From Ulva prolifera (Eukaryota > Chlorophyta > Ulvophyceae > Ulvales > Ulvaceae), in contig CM041199.1 of the NCBI GenBank assembly GCA_023078555.1, forward strand, positions 9,429,315 through 9,493,314: DNA of 64,000 nt. The letters are read 5' to 3'. How positions within the stretch are numbered: position 1 is the stretch's first letter; the number at the start of each line of letters is the position of its first letter. The translations under genes and the position numbers were made by a program. This document shows, piece by piece, positions 43,743 to 53,808 of this stretch. The notes below the pieces were generated by a model that was given only the letters and a program-made list of their open reading frames with translations, did not search any database and was not told where the DNA came from.

Positions 43743-43744
43743 CG
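43743..43744. other. Left copy of CG target-site duplication
   Basis: CG completes the satellite motif ACTTGACTCCG immediately before CACAGG. A second CG (47,597-47,598) follows CCTGTG and leads into TGGACTTGAC. The uninterrupted satellite reads ACTTGACTCCGTGGAC with one CG. Because CG is its own reverse complement, it could instead be the outermost 2 bp of the inverted repeats; the empty-site comparison favours a duplication. Confidence 0.7.
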
Positions 43745-43800
43745 CACAGGTCCTACGCCACACTTGCACACCCAGGTGCGCCACTGGACTGGGTGCGCAA
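43745..43800 (+). repeat. Left terminal inverted repeat of the island
   Basis: Compared with the reverse complement of 47,543-47,596, three blocks match in the same order: the terminal CACAGG (with the flanking CG, an 8-bp match), TGCACACCCA at the same distance from the end (43,765-43,774), and TGGGTGCGCAA (43,790-43,800), shifted by 2 bp. The stretches between are diverged. Confidence 0.85.
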
Positions 43801-43804
43801 TCTT

Positions 43805-44328
43805 GGGGTGAGCCGAACCGTAAGTCCTTCGGAAATGCGAGATTTGATGATCTAAAGGTATAATTGTGCTCTAGAGTCAGTTTAACATACTTTGGTGGGC
43901 TTGGAACCCCTGTGATAGCTAGGGGATGCATCTGATGGCCACCCATCACCTTTTTTGCCCACCTGGTGGGTGCTCCACGTCCAAGGGTGCGCCGACTGTG
44001 GGTGAGCTGGTCTAGCAAAGTCACTGCAACCGGGTCTGCGGCGGGCCTAATCGTGTTGGAATGCAAAATCACAGTACCAGAGTTGCTGTATAGCTGTTGG
44101 AATGTGGAGCTGGGTTCCTGGAGCGTGGGTCACTACGAACAGCTCACCCAGAGGGTGTGCCATGGTTCTGAGTGAGGTGTGCTTTGTGGGAACCTGGCCG
44201 ATGAAAGGCCCATCGCCATGGGAATTCGGAGAGCATGGCATGTTACACCATCTCATCAAGTGGAGGAAGGCTGCTAGGCTCAGTCTGCTGGTTGGATACT
44301 GTTTACTATGTAAAGGTTGTGGGTGAGC
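43805..44328. repeat. Left subterminal motif cluster (GGGTGAGC / GGGTGCGC)
   Basis: Copies seen: GGGGTGAGCC at 43,805-43,814, GGGTGCTCC at about 43,968, AGGGTGCGCC at 43,984-43,993, TGGGTGAGCTGG ending at 44,010, the inverted GCTCACCCA at 44,142-44,150, and TGGGTGAGC at 44,320-44,328. Others lie at 46,431-46,439 (TGGGTGAGC), 46,468-46,478 (TGGGTGCGCAG region) and in the right end. Short motifs repeated in both orientations near the ends are typical transposase-binding sites of several DNA transposon superfamilies; binding here is inferred. Confidence 0.6.
43894..43963. other. Nested inverted repeats near the left end of the island
   Basis: An outer 7-bp stem, GGTGGGC (43,894-43,900) with GCCCACC (43,957-43,963), encloses two hairpins: CCCCT/AGGGG (43,907-43,911 with 43,921-43,925, 9-nt loop) and TGATGG/CCATCA (43,933-43,938 with 43,943-43,948, 4-nt loop). 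A run of six T lies at 43,951-43,956. The minus strand has GGTTCCAAGCC, close to a Pol III B box, but no convincing A box or tRNA fold. It could be a structured transposon end or chance in a short GC-rich stretch. Confidence 0.45.
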
Positions 44329-44636
44329 AAGTCAACACTGAGGCGGGCTCAGCACCCACTGCACATGCCAACGTGAATTTGGTTGGCTTAAATCATCTGG
44401 GATGTGTCCGTGAATGGTGAATGGAGATTGCACGTGGTGTCCATGCCGTGTGACTGAACTAAGAAGCCAATTGCGCCATACACCAGATCAGATATCCGTG
44501 CATTCGCATAAATCTGTCACCATTGAAGAGCATGCTGTAATTCGTGGTCGATTGTCCGCAAGGTCTGTCCTAGCAAAGGCCACACAGAGCCATCGACAGC
44601 CCGTTCAATGGTGTTGCAGGCGTAAACAGTTCCGTC

Positions 44637-45002
44637 ATGTCATATCCAACGGTCTACACAAAGTGCAGCATCCTTGAATGCGGCGCATTGCAATGGCGCG
44701 CGATGGTGTTCATGCTTTTAGACGTCGCCGAGGTACGAACAACTGTAGATCAGTGCATCGTTGCCACTCCGCCACACATGGTTGAACATCAGAAGACCCG
44801 TGCAGCTGCCAGCTATGCCGTGTACGCCAGTGCAAGACATGTTATACTGGTGCAATTACATGTCGAAGCGATTGCATGGACAGATAACGGCCAGGACACA
44901 GCATTCGCGTGTAGTACTTGCGGTAGCGTCGCCTGCAGGCAGCCGTCGCTACGAAACATAATTACTTCTGAAGTGGATATTTACCTTTGGTGCGTTAGAT
45001 AA
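44637..45002 (+). CDS. Unassigned open frame, 121 codons
   Basis: ATG-to-stop frame beginning MSYPTVYTKCSILECGAL within the transposon-like island. Composition is mixed, with several cysteines (including a C-x-x-C near residues 91-94) but no zinc-finger arrangement I can name. I recognise no family and saw no splice, promoter or poly(A) signal that fixes it as a gene. A frame this long can arise by chance in 3.85 kb. Confidence 0.12.
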   Translation: MSYPTVYTKCSILECGALQWRAMVFMLLDVAEVRTTVDQCIVATPPHMVEHQKTRAAASYAVYASARHVILVQLHVEAIAWTDNGQDTAFACSTCGSVACRQPSLRNIITSEVDIYLWCVR

Positions 45003-46232
45003 GGCTTGTGATGCTGCGTCGATCAGCTCTTGCATGTCGCGGTGTTAGTTGCAGCTCCCCGTTGCAGTATAACCAGGTGATCTGCATTCACCGATGGCGC
45101 AGATCGTTTCGCAAGTATGTATTACTTCATCCTGCATGGCCTAATATATCTTATGTCTGTACACTGTGCTGTCGCGCACATTTCACGAGCGCTTGTTGTT
45201 TATCACATGTATCCTGATCAAGCCCCTCGAGCAGGCCCCGGGCCCGGCGAAGACAAGGGCGAGCTTGTGTTCGCGTGAGTGACGTTGATTAGACTCTTTG
45301 TTCCATAGAGTGTCTTGAACTGGTGCATACCTCGAAGCGTTTGCCTGATGTCAAGAGCTGTGCGTGCATGCAGGTGCACTTGCTACACCTCTCCAACTTG
45401 AGACACAGATCCGACAGTCAATGTGTATTTTTCAACTTCAACTTCGGAGACCTTTGTTGTGCAGAGGTTCGTTCTGAGACTGTCAAGCTAGCTATTGACT
45501 TTCCGTTGCAGCTTTGGCACAAACGGTCGGTCACATGATACTGATACAGTTGCTGTAAATGGTCACAACGCCTGGCTGTTGTAGCTGATGTCCTGACACG
45601 GACGGCTGCCAGCTCTGGACGTCTCAGGAATGCTTGCTCATGTAGGTCTACGACCAGCACCCAGATTTCAACATACGGAGATTGAGGCATCGACAATCGG
45701 TACAGCCACAATGAGGACATGCAGCATATATCTGCTAACCGAAGTGGCCTGATGGTACAAATGGTTTGCTGCTGCCCCGATAGCTTGCTGCTGTGTTAGG
45801 TCGACTTACGTGTTCAGTCGATCGATAGACTTATTTCGTACGAAGGTGCTCTAGATCTGAATGAAAAAACTGATCGCATGCAGGATGGCAATTGCCACAG
45901 CTTTGGATACCTGACAAGCGCAAGATCTAGACCGATGCAGTAAGCCTAGCATGGCAGGTGTGCATACACTGTCTTGCATCTCTGAATGCCACCTTGCACC
46001 TTCATTATTTTCTGTCCGTGAATTTTTACCCCGTAGATGCCTTGGTCTGTGCAACAAGGCGTCATATCATCTCTGGTATGCAGGAGCAGACTTGGCGAAG
46101 GAGCAGACCTCCTCTCGATCAGGCCACGTTCAATTGTGCAGGGAGCAAGTATATACCAGCTAGTGTTGATTTGATGGTGAATGTTGAGTGTATTTTATGT
46201 ATGGTAGTAAGCAATTTGAGCAAGACTGAGCA

Positions 46233-46721
46233 GTGCATGGTGGGAGCGACTTGAGGTGGTTCAAGGACCACCGTAGATGGGCGCCAGCGATGATAGGAAT
46301 GTACCAAACACGTATTACAATGCTATACCTGATCATGAAGCATCTATTTGATGATTTGCGTGTTCATGCAATTCAGCGCACCCAGCATGCTCACGCATTC
46401 ATGTGTCGCGCACTCGATGGCGCACTCCAATGGGTGAGCCTTGGTTTCACAGGCGCGCAAACGCGAGTGGGTGCGCAGACGCAGAGTGCGCCAACTAGAA
46501 GACGTGCCATATGGCACACAATCAAGGCTTATTGCCCGCTATTATATTGCATAAGTGATCCTGGGCAAAAGTGTTTCCAGGGACATCGAATTGATGAATA
46601 TCGACCGGTGTGCAGTGGCTCGCGAATCGTAACGCACGGAGGCTTCCACATTGTCATCGTGCAACTGGTACTGTGCACTTATCATATGAAAAAGTACTTG
46701 TATTCAGCGAGGTTGTGTTGA
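46233..46721 (+). CDS. Unassigned open frame, 162 codons (longest in the island)
   Basis: ATG-to-stop frame beginning MHGGSDLRWFKDHRRWAP. It is rich in H, R and C, with no transmembrane or signal segment obvious and no transposase catalytic pattern that I can identify. It runs over the internal TGGGTGAGC/GGGTGCGC motif copies at 46,431-46,478, which argues that part of it is motif DNA, not selected coding sequence. It may be chance or a fragment of an intron-containing or decayed transposon gene. Confidence 0.15.
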   Translation: MHGGSDLRWFKDHRRWAPAMIGMYQTRITMLYLIMKHLFDDLRVHAIQRTQHAHAFMCRALDGALQWVSLGFTGAQTRVGAQTQSAPTRRRAIWHTIKAYCPLLYCISDPGQKCFQGHRIDEYRPVCSGSRIVTHGGFHIVIVQLVLCTYHMKKYLYSARLC

Positions 46722-47542
46722 GAGGGGCGTTCGCGAGGGCTGCAACCTCACATTCATGCTTGCAGTGCGCTTTGCTTAAATGGCAACGCCACGTAACCAG
46801 AAGCTTTTGCCACACCATTCCGCGGCTGAGATAATCAGATCTCATCATCGTGAAAACACTGTGGACATGATCGTGGCTTTGCCAGGGATGACATCAGACA
46901 GCTTGGGCATTTTCGCAACAGCACGAACACACACGACACCTGGCATGTCCTGATTTGGTTGGAGTCGGCACTCCCATACATACCAGAGAGCTTTCTATTG
47001 TTCCTGACGTAGACTTCTCGCGCGCACGGCACCTATAGTGGATCTGTCCAACATACAGAGCATACGATGGCCGCACATGTATCTGTCTCACTGCAAGCGC
47101 ACCAGTCACAGGGTGGCATGCAGCAGCATACTACCATAACTAGAGTTCGCCAATTGGCTAAAGCCATACATTTTAGCCTTTTCCGGCCTTGGATCTGGAT
47201 TTCACTATCAATTCGTGCTGCGTTGCCGTGGAGCCATGGCATCACGGAGCGGACACGAGAGAGCCGGATCATGGCAGACCGTGCCGCAAACCAGTCATGT
47301 GTACAAACTAAGTAACTAAGAACATTATTTCACGGTCTGTGCACAATGCTATGTCTCCTGCGTGCCATGTCGCTGTTCGCTGCGTCGCGTCCGAGCCACT
47401 ATCATGAAGCCACGGGAGGCCAAGTTCTCCAGCGATCACCTTCGGAATGCTTCACTGACCCATTAAATGTACATATCTACTACTGTGGGCCTTCGCGAGC
47501 CAAATTGAAGCTATTTCAGCACATTTTATATTTCAGTGCAGC

Positions 47543-47596
47543 TTGCGCACCCAACATGCTCACCCATGGGTGTGCATGCTGGTCGTCTGCCCTGTG
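47543..47596 (-). repeat. Right terminal inverted repeat of the island
   Basis: Read on the minus strand it gives CACAGG, TGCACACCCA and TGGGTGCGCAA in the order seen at the left end. It also holds the palindrome CACCCATGGGTG (47,561-47,572) and a GCTCACCCA motif (47,558-47,566), which join the subterminal motif family. Satellite B resumes at 47,597 with CGTGGACTTG. Confidence 0.85.
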
Positions 47597-48365
47597 CGTG
47601 GACTTGACTCCACTCCACGGACTTGACTCCACGCACTTCACTCCACTCCGCTGACTTGACTCCACGGATTTGACTCCACTCCGCTGACTTCACTCCACGG
47701 ACTTCACTCAACTCCTTAGACTTAACTCTACTCCGCTGACTTGACTCCGCGGACTTGACTCCACGGACTTGCCTCCGTGGACTTGACTCCGTGGACTTGA
47801 CTCCACTCCACGGACTTGACTCCACGGACTTCACTCCACTCCTTACACTTAACTCTACTCCGCTGACTTGACTCCGCGGACTTGACTCCGCGGACTTGCC
47901 TCCGTGGACTTGACTCCACTCCACGGACTTGAATCCACGGACTTCACTTCACTCCACAGACTTGAATCCACGGACTTCACTTCACTCCACAGACTTGACT
48001 CCGTGGACTTGACTCCACTCCACGGACTTGACTCCACGCACTTCACTCCACTCCGCTGACTTGACTCCACGGATTTGACTCCACTCCGCTGACTTCACTC
48101 CACGGACTTCACTCAACTCCTTAGACTTAACTCTACTCCGCTGACTTGACTCCGCGGACTTGACTCCACGGACTTGCCTCCGTGGACTTGACTCCACTCC
48201 ACGGACTTGAATCCACGGACTTCACTCCACTCCACAGACTAGACTCCGTGGACTTGACTCCGTGGACTTGACTCCACTCCACGGACTTGAATCCACGGAC
48301 TTGACTCCACTCCACGGACTTGAATCCACGGACTTGACTCCACTCCGCTGACTTGACTCCTTGAA

Positions 48366-48867
48366 CTTGACTCCACTCCACGGACTTGAATCCACGGACT
48401 TCACTTCACTCCACAGACTTGAATCCACGGACTTCACTCCACTCCACAGACTTGACTCCGTGGACTTGACTCCACTCCACGGACTTGACTCCACGGATTT
48501 GACTCCAATCCACGGAGTTGACTCCACGGACTTCACTCCACTCCTTAGACTTAACTCTACTCCGCTGGCTTGACTCCGCGGACTTGACTCAACGGACTTG
48601 CCTCCGTGGACTTGACTCCACTCCACGGACTTGAATCCACGGACTTCACTCCACTCCACAGACTTGACTCCGTGGACTTGACTCCACTCCACGGACTTGA
48701 CTCCACGCACTTCACTCCACTCCGCTGACTTGACTCCACGGATTTGACTCCACTCCGCTGACTTCACTCCACGGACTTCACTCAACTCCTTAGACTTAAC
48801 TCTACTCCGCTGACTTGACTCCGCGGACTTGACTCCACGGACTTGCCTCCGTGGACTTGACTCCACT
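48366..48867. repeat. Uninterrupted (empty-site) copy of the insertion locus
   Basis: 48,366-48,672 matches the left flank of the island (43,438-43,744, offset 4,928), including the rare ACTCAACGGAC monomer; the one difference noticed is AACTCT here against AAATCT there. 48,673-48,867 matches the right flank (47,599-47,793). The two halves join at CCG|TGG with a single CG. It is a second array copy that never received the insertion, or had it replaced. Confidence 0.85.
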
Positions 48868-51800
48868 CCACGGACTTGAATCCACGGACTTCACTCCACT
48901 CCACAGACTTGACTCCGTGGACTTGACTCCGTGGACTTGACTCCACTCCACGGACTTGAATCCACGGACTTGACTCCACTCCACGGACTTGACTCCACGC
49001 ACTTCACTCCACTCCGCTGAATTGACTCCTTGAACTTGAATCCACTCCACGGACTTGACTCCACGGACTTCACTCCACTCCTTAGACTTAACTCTACTCC
49101 GCTGGCTTGACTCCTTAGACTTAACTCTACTCCGCTGACTTGACTCCTTGAACTTGACTCCACTCCACGGACTTGAATCCACGGACTTCACTTCACTCCA
49201 CAGACTTGAATCCACGGACTTCACTTCACTCCACAGACTTGACTCCGTGGACTTGACTCCACTCCGCTGACTTGACTCCACGGATTTGACTCCACTCCGC
49301 TGACTTGACTCCACAGACCTGACTCCATGGATTTGACTTCAATCCACGGACTTGACTCCACGGACTTCACTCCACTCCTTAGACTTAACTCTACTCCGCT
49401 GGCTTGACTCCGCGGACTTGACTCCACGGACTTGAATCCACGGACTTCACTTCACTCCACAGACTTGAATCCACGGACTTCACTTCACTCCACAGACTTG
49501 ACTCCGTGGACTTGACTCCACTCCACGGACTTGACTCCACGGATTTGACTCCACTCCGCTGACTTGACTCCACGGATTTGACTCCACTCCGCTGACTTGA
49601 CTCCACAGACCTGACTCCATGGATTTGACTTCAATCCACGGACTTGACTCCACGGACTTCACTCCACTCCTTAAACTTAACTCTACTCCGCTGGCTTGAC
49701 TCCGCGGACTTGACTCCACGGACTTGAATCCACGGACTTCACTTCACTCCACAGACTTGAATCCACGGACTTCACTTCACTCCACAGACTTGACTCCGTG
49801 GACTTGACTCCACTCCACGGACTTGACTCCACACACTTCACTCCACTCCGCTGACTTGACACCACGGACTTGACTCCACTCCACGGACTTGACTCCACGC
49901 ACTTCACTCCACTCCGCTGACTTGACTCCACGGACTTGAATCCACTCCACGGACTTGACTCCACGGACTTCACTCCACTCCTTACACTTAACTCTACTCC
50001 GCTGACTTGACTCCGCGGACTTGACTCCACGGACTTGCCTCCGTGGAGTTGACTCCACTCCACGGACTTGAATCCACGGACTTCACTCCACTCCACAGAC
50101 TTGACTCCGTGGACTTGACTCCGTGGACTTGACTCCACTCCACGGACTTGAATCCACGGACTTGACTCCACTCCGCTGACTTGACTCCTTGAACTTGACT
50201 CCACTCCACGGACTTGAATCCACGGACTTCACTTCACTCCACAGACTTGAATCCACGGACTTCACTTCACTCCACAGACTTGACTCCGTGGACTTGACTC
50301 CACTCCGCTGACTTGACTCCACGGATTTGACTCCACTCCGCTGACTTGACTCCACAAACCTGACTCCATGGATTTGACTCCAATCCACGGACTTGACTCC
50401 ACGGACTTCACTCCACTCCTTAGACTTAACTCTACTCCGCTGGCTTGACTCCGCGGACTTGACTCCACTCCACGGACATGAATCCACGGACTTCACTTCA
50501 CTCCACAGACTTGAATCCACGGACTTCACTTCACTCCACAGACTTGACTCCGTGGACTTGACTCCACTCCGCTGACTTGACTCCACGGATTTGACTCCAC
50601 TCCGCTGACTTGACTCCACAGACCTGACTCCATGGATCTGACTTCAATCCACGGACTTGACTCCACGGACTTCACTCCACTCCTTAGACTTAACTCTACT
50701 CCGCTGGCTTGACTCCGCGGACTTGACTCCACGGACTTGCCTCCGTGGACTTGACTCCACTCCACGGACTTGAATCCACGGACTTCACTCCACTCCACAG
50801 ACTTGACTCCGTGGACTTGACTCCACTCCACGGACTTGACTCCACGGATTTGACTCCACTCCGCTGACTTGACTCCACGGATTTGACTCCACTCCGCTGA
50901 CTTCACTCCACGGACTTCACTCCACTCCGCTGACTTGACTCCTTGAACTTGAATCCACTCCACGGACTTGACTCCACGGACTTCACTCCACTCCTTACAC
51001 TTAACTCTACTCCGCTGACTTGACTCCGCGGACTTGACTCCGCGGACTTGCCTCCGTGGACTTGACTCCACTCCACGGACTTGAATCCACGGACTTCACT
51101 TCACTCCACAGACTTGAATCCACGGACTTCACTTCACTCCACAGACTTGACTCCGTGGACTTGACTCCACTCCACGGACTTGACTCCACGCACTGCACTC
51201 CACTCTGCTGACTTGACTCCACGGACTTGACTCCACTCCACGGACTTGACTCCACACACTTCACTCCACTCCGCTGACTTGACACCACGGACTTGACTCC
51301 ACTCCACGGACTAATATCCACGGACTTCACTCCACTCCACAGACTTGACTCCGTGGACTTGACTCCGTGGACTTGACTCCACTCCACGGACTTGAATCCA
51401 CGGACTTGACTCCACTCCGCTGACTTGACTCCTTGAACTTGACTCCACTCCACGGACTTGAATCCACGGACTTCACTTCACTCCACAGACTTGAATCCAC
51501 GGACTTCACTTCACTCCACAGACTTGACTCCGTGGACTTGACTCCACTCCACGGACTTGACTCCACGGATTTGACTCCACTCCGCTGACTTGACTCCACA
51601 GACCTGACTCCATGGATTTGACTCCAATCCACGGACTTGACTCCACGGACTTCACTCCACTCCTTAGACTTAACTCTACTCCGCTGGCTTGACTCCGCGG
51701 ACTTGACTCCACGGACTTGCCTCCGTGGACTTGACTCCACTCCACGGACTTGAATCCACGGACTTCACTCCACTCCACAGACTTGACTCCGTGGACTTGA

Positions 51801-53808
51801 CTCCACTCCACGGACTTGACTCCACGGATTTGACTCCACTCCGCTGACTTGACTCCACAGACCTGACTCCGTGGATTTGACTCCAATCCACGGAGTTGAC
51901 TCCACGGACTTCACTCCACTCCTTAGACTTAACTCTACTCCGCTGGCTTGACTCCGCGGACTTGACTCCACGGACTTGCCTCCGTGGACTTGACTCCACT
52001 CCACGGACTTGAATCCACGGACTTCACTCCACTCCACAGACTTGACTCCGTGGACTTGACTCCACTCCACGGACTTGACTCCACGGACTTGACTCCGTGG
52101 ACTTGACTCCACTCCACGGACTTGACTCCACGCACTTCACTCCACTCCGCTGACTTGACTCCACGGATTTGACTCCACTCCGCTGACTTCACTCCACGGA
52201 CTTCACTTAACTCCTTAGACTTAACTCTACTCCGCTGACTTGACTCCGCGGACTTGACTCCACGGACTTGCCTCCGTGGACTTGACTCCACTCCACGGAC
52301 TTGAATCCACGGACTTCACTCCACTCCACAGACTTGACTCCGTGGACTTGACTCCGTGGACTTGACTCCACTCCAAGGACTTGAATCCACGGACTTGACT
52401 CCACTCCACGGACTTGACTCCACGCACTTCACTCCACTCCGCTGACTTGACTCCTTGAACTTGAATCCACTCCACGGACTTGACTCCACGGACTTCACTC
52501 CACTTCTTACACTTAACTCTACTCCGCTGACTTGACTCCGCGGACTTGACTCCGCGGACTTGCCTCCGTGGACTTGACTCCACTCCACGGACTTGAATCC
52601 ACGGACTTCACTTCACTCCACAGACTTGAATCCACGGACTAAACTTCACTCCACAGACTTGACTCCGTGGACTTGACTCCACTCCACGAACTTGACTCCA
52701 CGGATTTGACTCCACTCCGCTGACTTGACTCCACAGACCTGACTCCATGGATTTGACTCCAATCCACGGACTTGACTCCACGGACTTCACTCCACTCCTT
52801 ACACTTAACTCTACTCCGCTGACTTGACTCCGCGGACTTGACTCCGCGGACTTGCCTCCGTGGACTTGACTCCACTCCACGGACTTGAATCCACGGACTT
52901 CACTTCACTCCACAGACTTGAATCCACGGACTAAACTTCACTCCACAGACTTGACTCCGTGGACTTGACTCCACTCCACGAACTTGACTCCACGGATTTG
53001 ACTCCACTCCGCTGACTTGACTCCACAGACCTGACTCCATGGATTTGACTCCAATCCACGGACATGACTCCACGGACTTCACTCCACTCCTTAGACTTAA
53101 CTCTACTCCGCTGGCTTGACTCCGCGGACTTGACTCCACGGCCTTGCCTCCGTGGACTTGACTCCACTCCACGGACTTGAATCCACGGACTTCACTCCAC
53201 TCCACAGACTTGACTCCGTGGACTTGACTCCACTCCACGGACTTGACTCCACGCACTTCACTCCACTCCGCTGACTTGACTCCACGGATTTGACTCCACT
53301 CCGCTGACTTCACTCCACGGACTTCACTCAACTCCTTAGACTTAACTCTACTCCGCTGACTTGACTCCGCGGACTTGACTCCACGGACTTGCCTCCGTGG
53401 ACTTGACTCCACTCCACGGACTTGAATCCACGGACTTCACTCCACTCCACAGACTTGACTCCGTGGACTTGACTCCGTGGACTTGACTCCACTCCACGGA
53501 CTTGAATCCACGGACTTGACTCCACTCCGCTGACTTGACTCCACAGACCTGACTCCACGGACTTGAATCCACTCCACGGACTTGACTCCACGGACTTCAC
53601 TCCACTCCTTACACTTAACTCTACTCCGCTGACTTGACTCCGCGGACTTGACTCCACGGATTTGCCTCCGTGGACTTGACTCCACTCCACGGACTTGAAT
53701 CCACGGACTTGACTCCACTCCGCTGACTTGACTCTTTGAACTTGACTCCACTCCACGGACTTGAATCCACGGACTTCACTTCACTCCACAGACTTGAATC
53801 CACGGACT

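Larger units (their letters stand above)
25019..43744. repeat. Satellite B, left arm: 14/19-bp tandem array
   Basis: Tandem array of CTTGACTCCACGGA (14 bp) and CTTGACTCCACTCCACGGA (19 bp); the longer form is the shorter with CTCCA doubled. Several variants alternate: the last eight bases may read TCCACGGA, its reverse complement TCCGTGGA, the palindrome TCCGCGGA, or TCCGCTGA, TCCACAGA, TCCTTAGA, TCCTTGAA and TCCACGCA. The plus strand is C-rich and G-poor (8 C to 3 G in the 19-mer), opposite to the G/T-rich plus strand of satellite A. TGA recurs in CTTGACT, so long open frames are almost only on the minus strand; I regard them as non-coding. Higher-order repeats are listed separately. Confidence 0.97.
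43629..44072 (-). other. Open frame of 147 codons crossing the left transposon edge
   Basis: On the minus strand an ATG-started frame begins at 44,072. It runs about 109 codons through the left end of the island and its terminal inverted repeat, then 37 codons into satellite B, where that strand has few stops. The island part has ordinary amino-acid variety, beginning MILHSNTIRPAADPVAV, but I recognise no domain. Its C-terminal end is satellite translation, so a native protein of this extent is unlikely. It could be a remnant exon of the transposon. Confidence 0.2.
44329..47542. other. Interior of the island, no recognised gene
   Basis: About 3.2 kb of mixed-composition DNA without tandem repeats or satellite sequence. 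All six frames are broken into pieces of 162 codons or fewer. I find no rRNA, tRNA, recognisable transposase, long poly(A) tail or CRISPR-like array. Apart from the two weak open frames and the internal motif copies near 46,431-46,478, I can assign nothing. Undetected short exons remain possible. Confidence 0.7.
43745..47596. mobile_element. DNA transposon-like insertion in satellite B (3,852 bp)
   Basis: An island of ordinary-complexity DNA interrupts satellite B. It starts CACAGG and ends CCTGTG, and its outer 55 bp or so form imperfect terminal inverted repeats. A CG dinucleotide lies on each side (43,743-43,744 and 47,597-47,598), while the matching uninterrupted array copy at 48,671-48,672 has one CG, so the target duplication is 2 bp. 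TGGGTGAGC and TGGGTGCGC-type motifs repeat near both ends and inside, in both orientations, as in DNA transposons with subterminal binding sites (CACTA/EnSpm elements are known for this). No transposase, helicase or reverse transcriptase is recognisable and the longest open frame is 162 codons, so it is probably non-autonomous or decayed. CAC termini hint at CACTA/CMC-type elements, but those usually begin CACTA or CACTG with 3-bp duplications, so the superfamily is open. Confidence 0.85.

Noticed and set aside
43898-43963. tRNA or tRNA-derived SINE on the minus strand
   Set aside because: A B-box-like GGTTCCAAGCC and a 7-bp outer stem are present, but there is no A box, no anticodon arm of the right form and no 3' tail.
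43745-47596. Host gene or single-copy DNA between two separate satellite arrays
   Set aside because: The array stops and resumes at the same monomer position, an uninterrupted copy exists at 48.4-48.9 kb, and the ends are inverted repeats, so it is an insertion.
43745-47596. LTR retroelement, LINE or Helitron
   Set aside because: The ends are inverted, not direct, repeats; there is no poly(A) tail and no recognisable reverse transcriptase, integrase or helicase; a Helitron would lack terminal inverted repeats and a target duplication.
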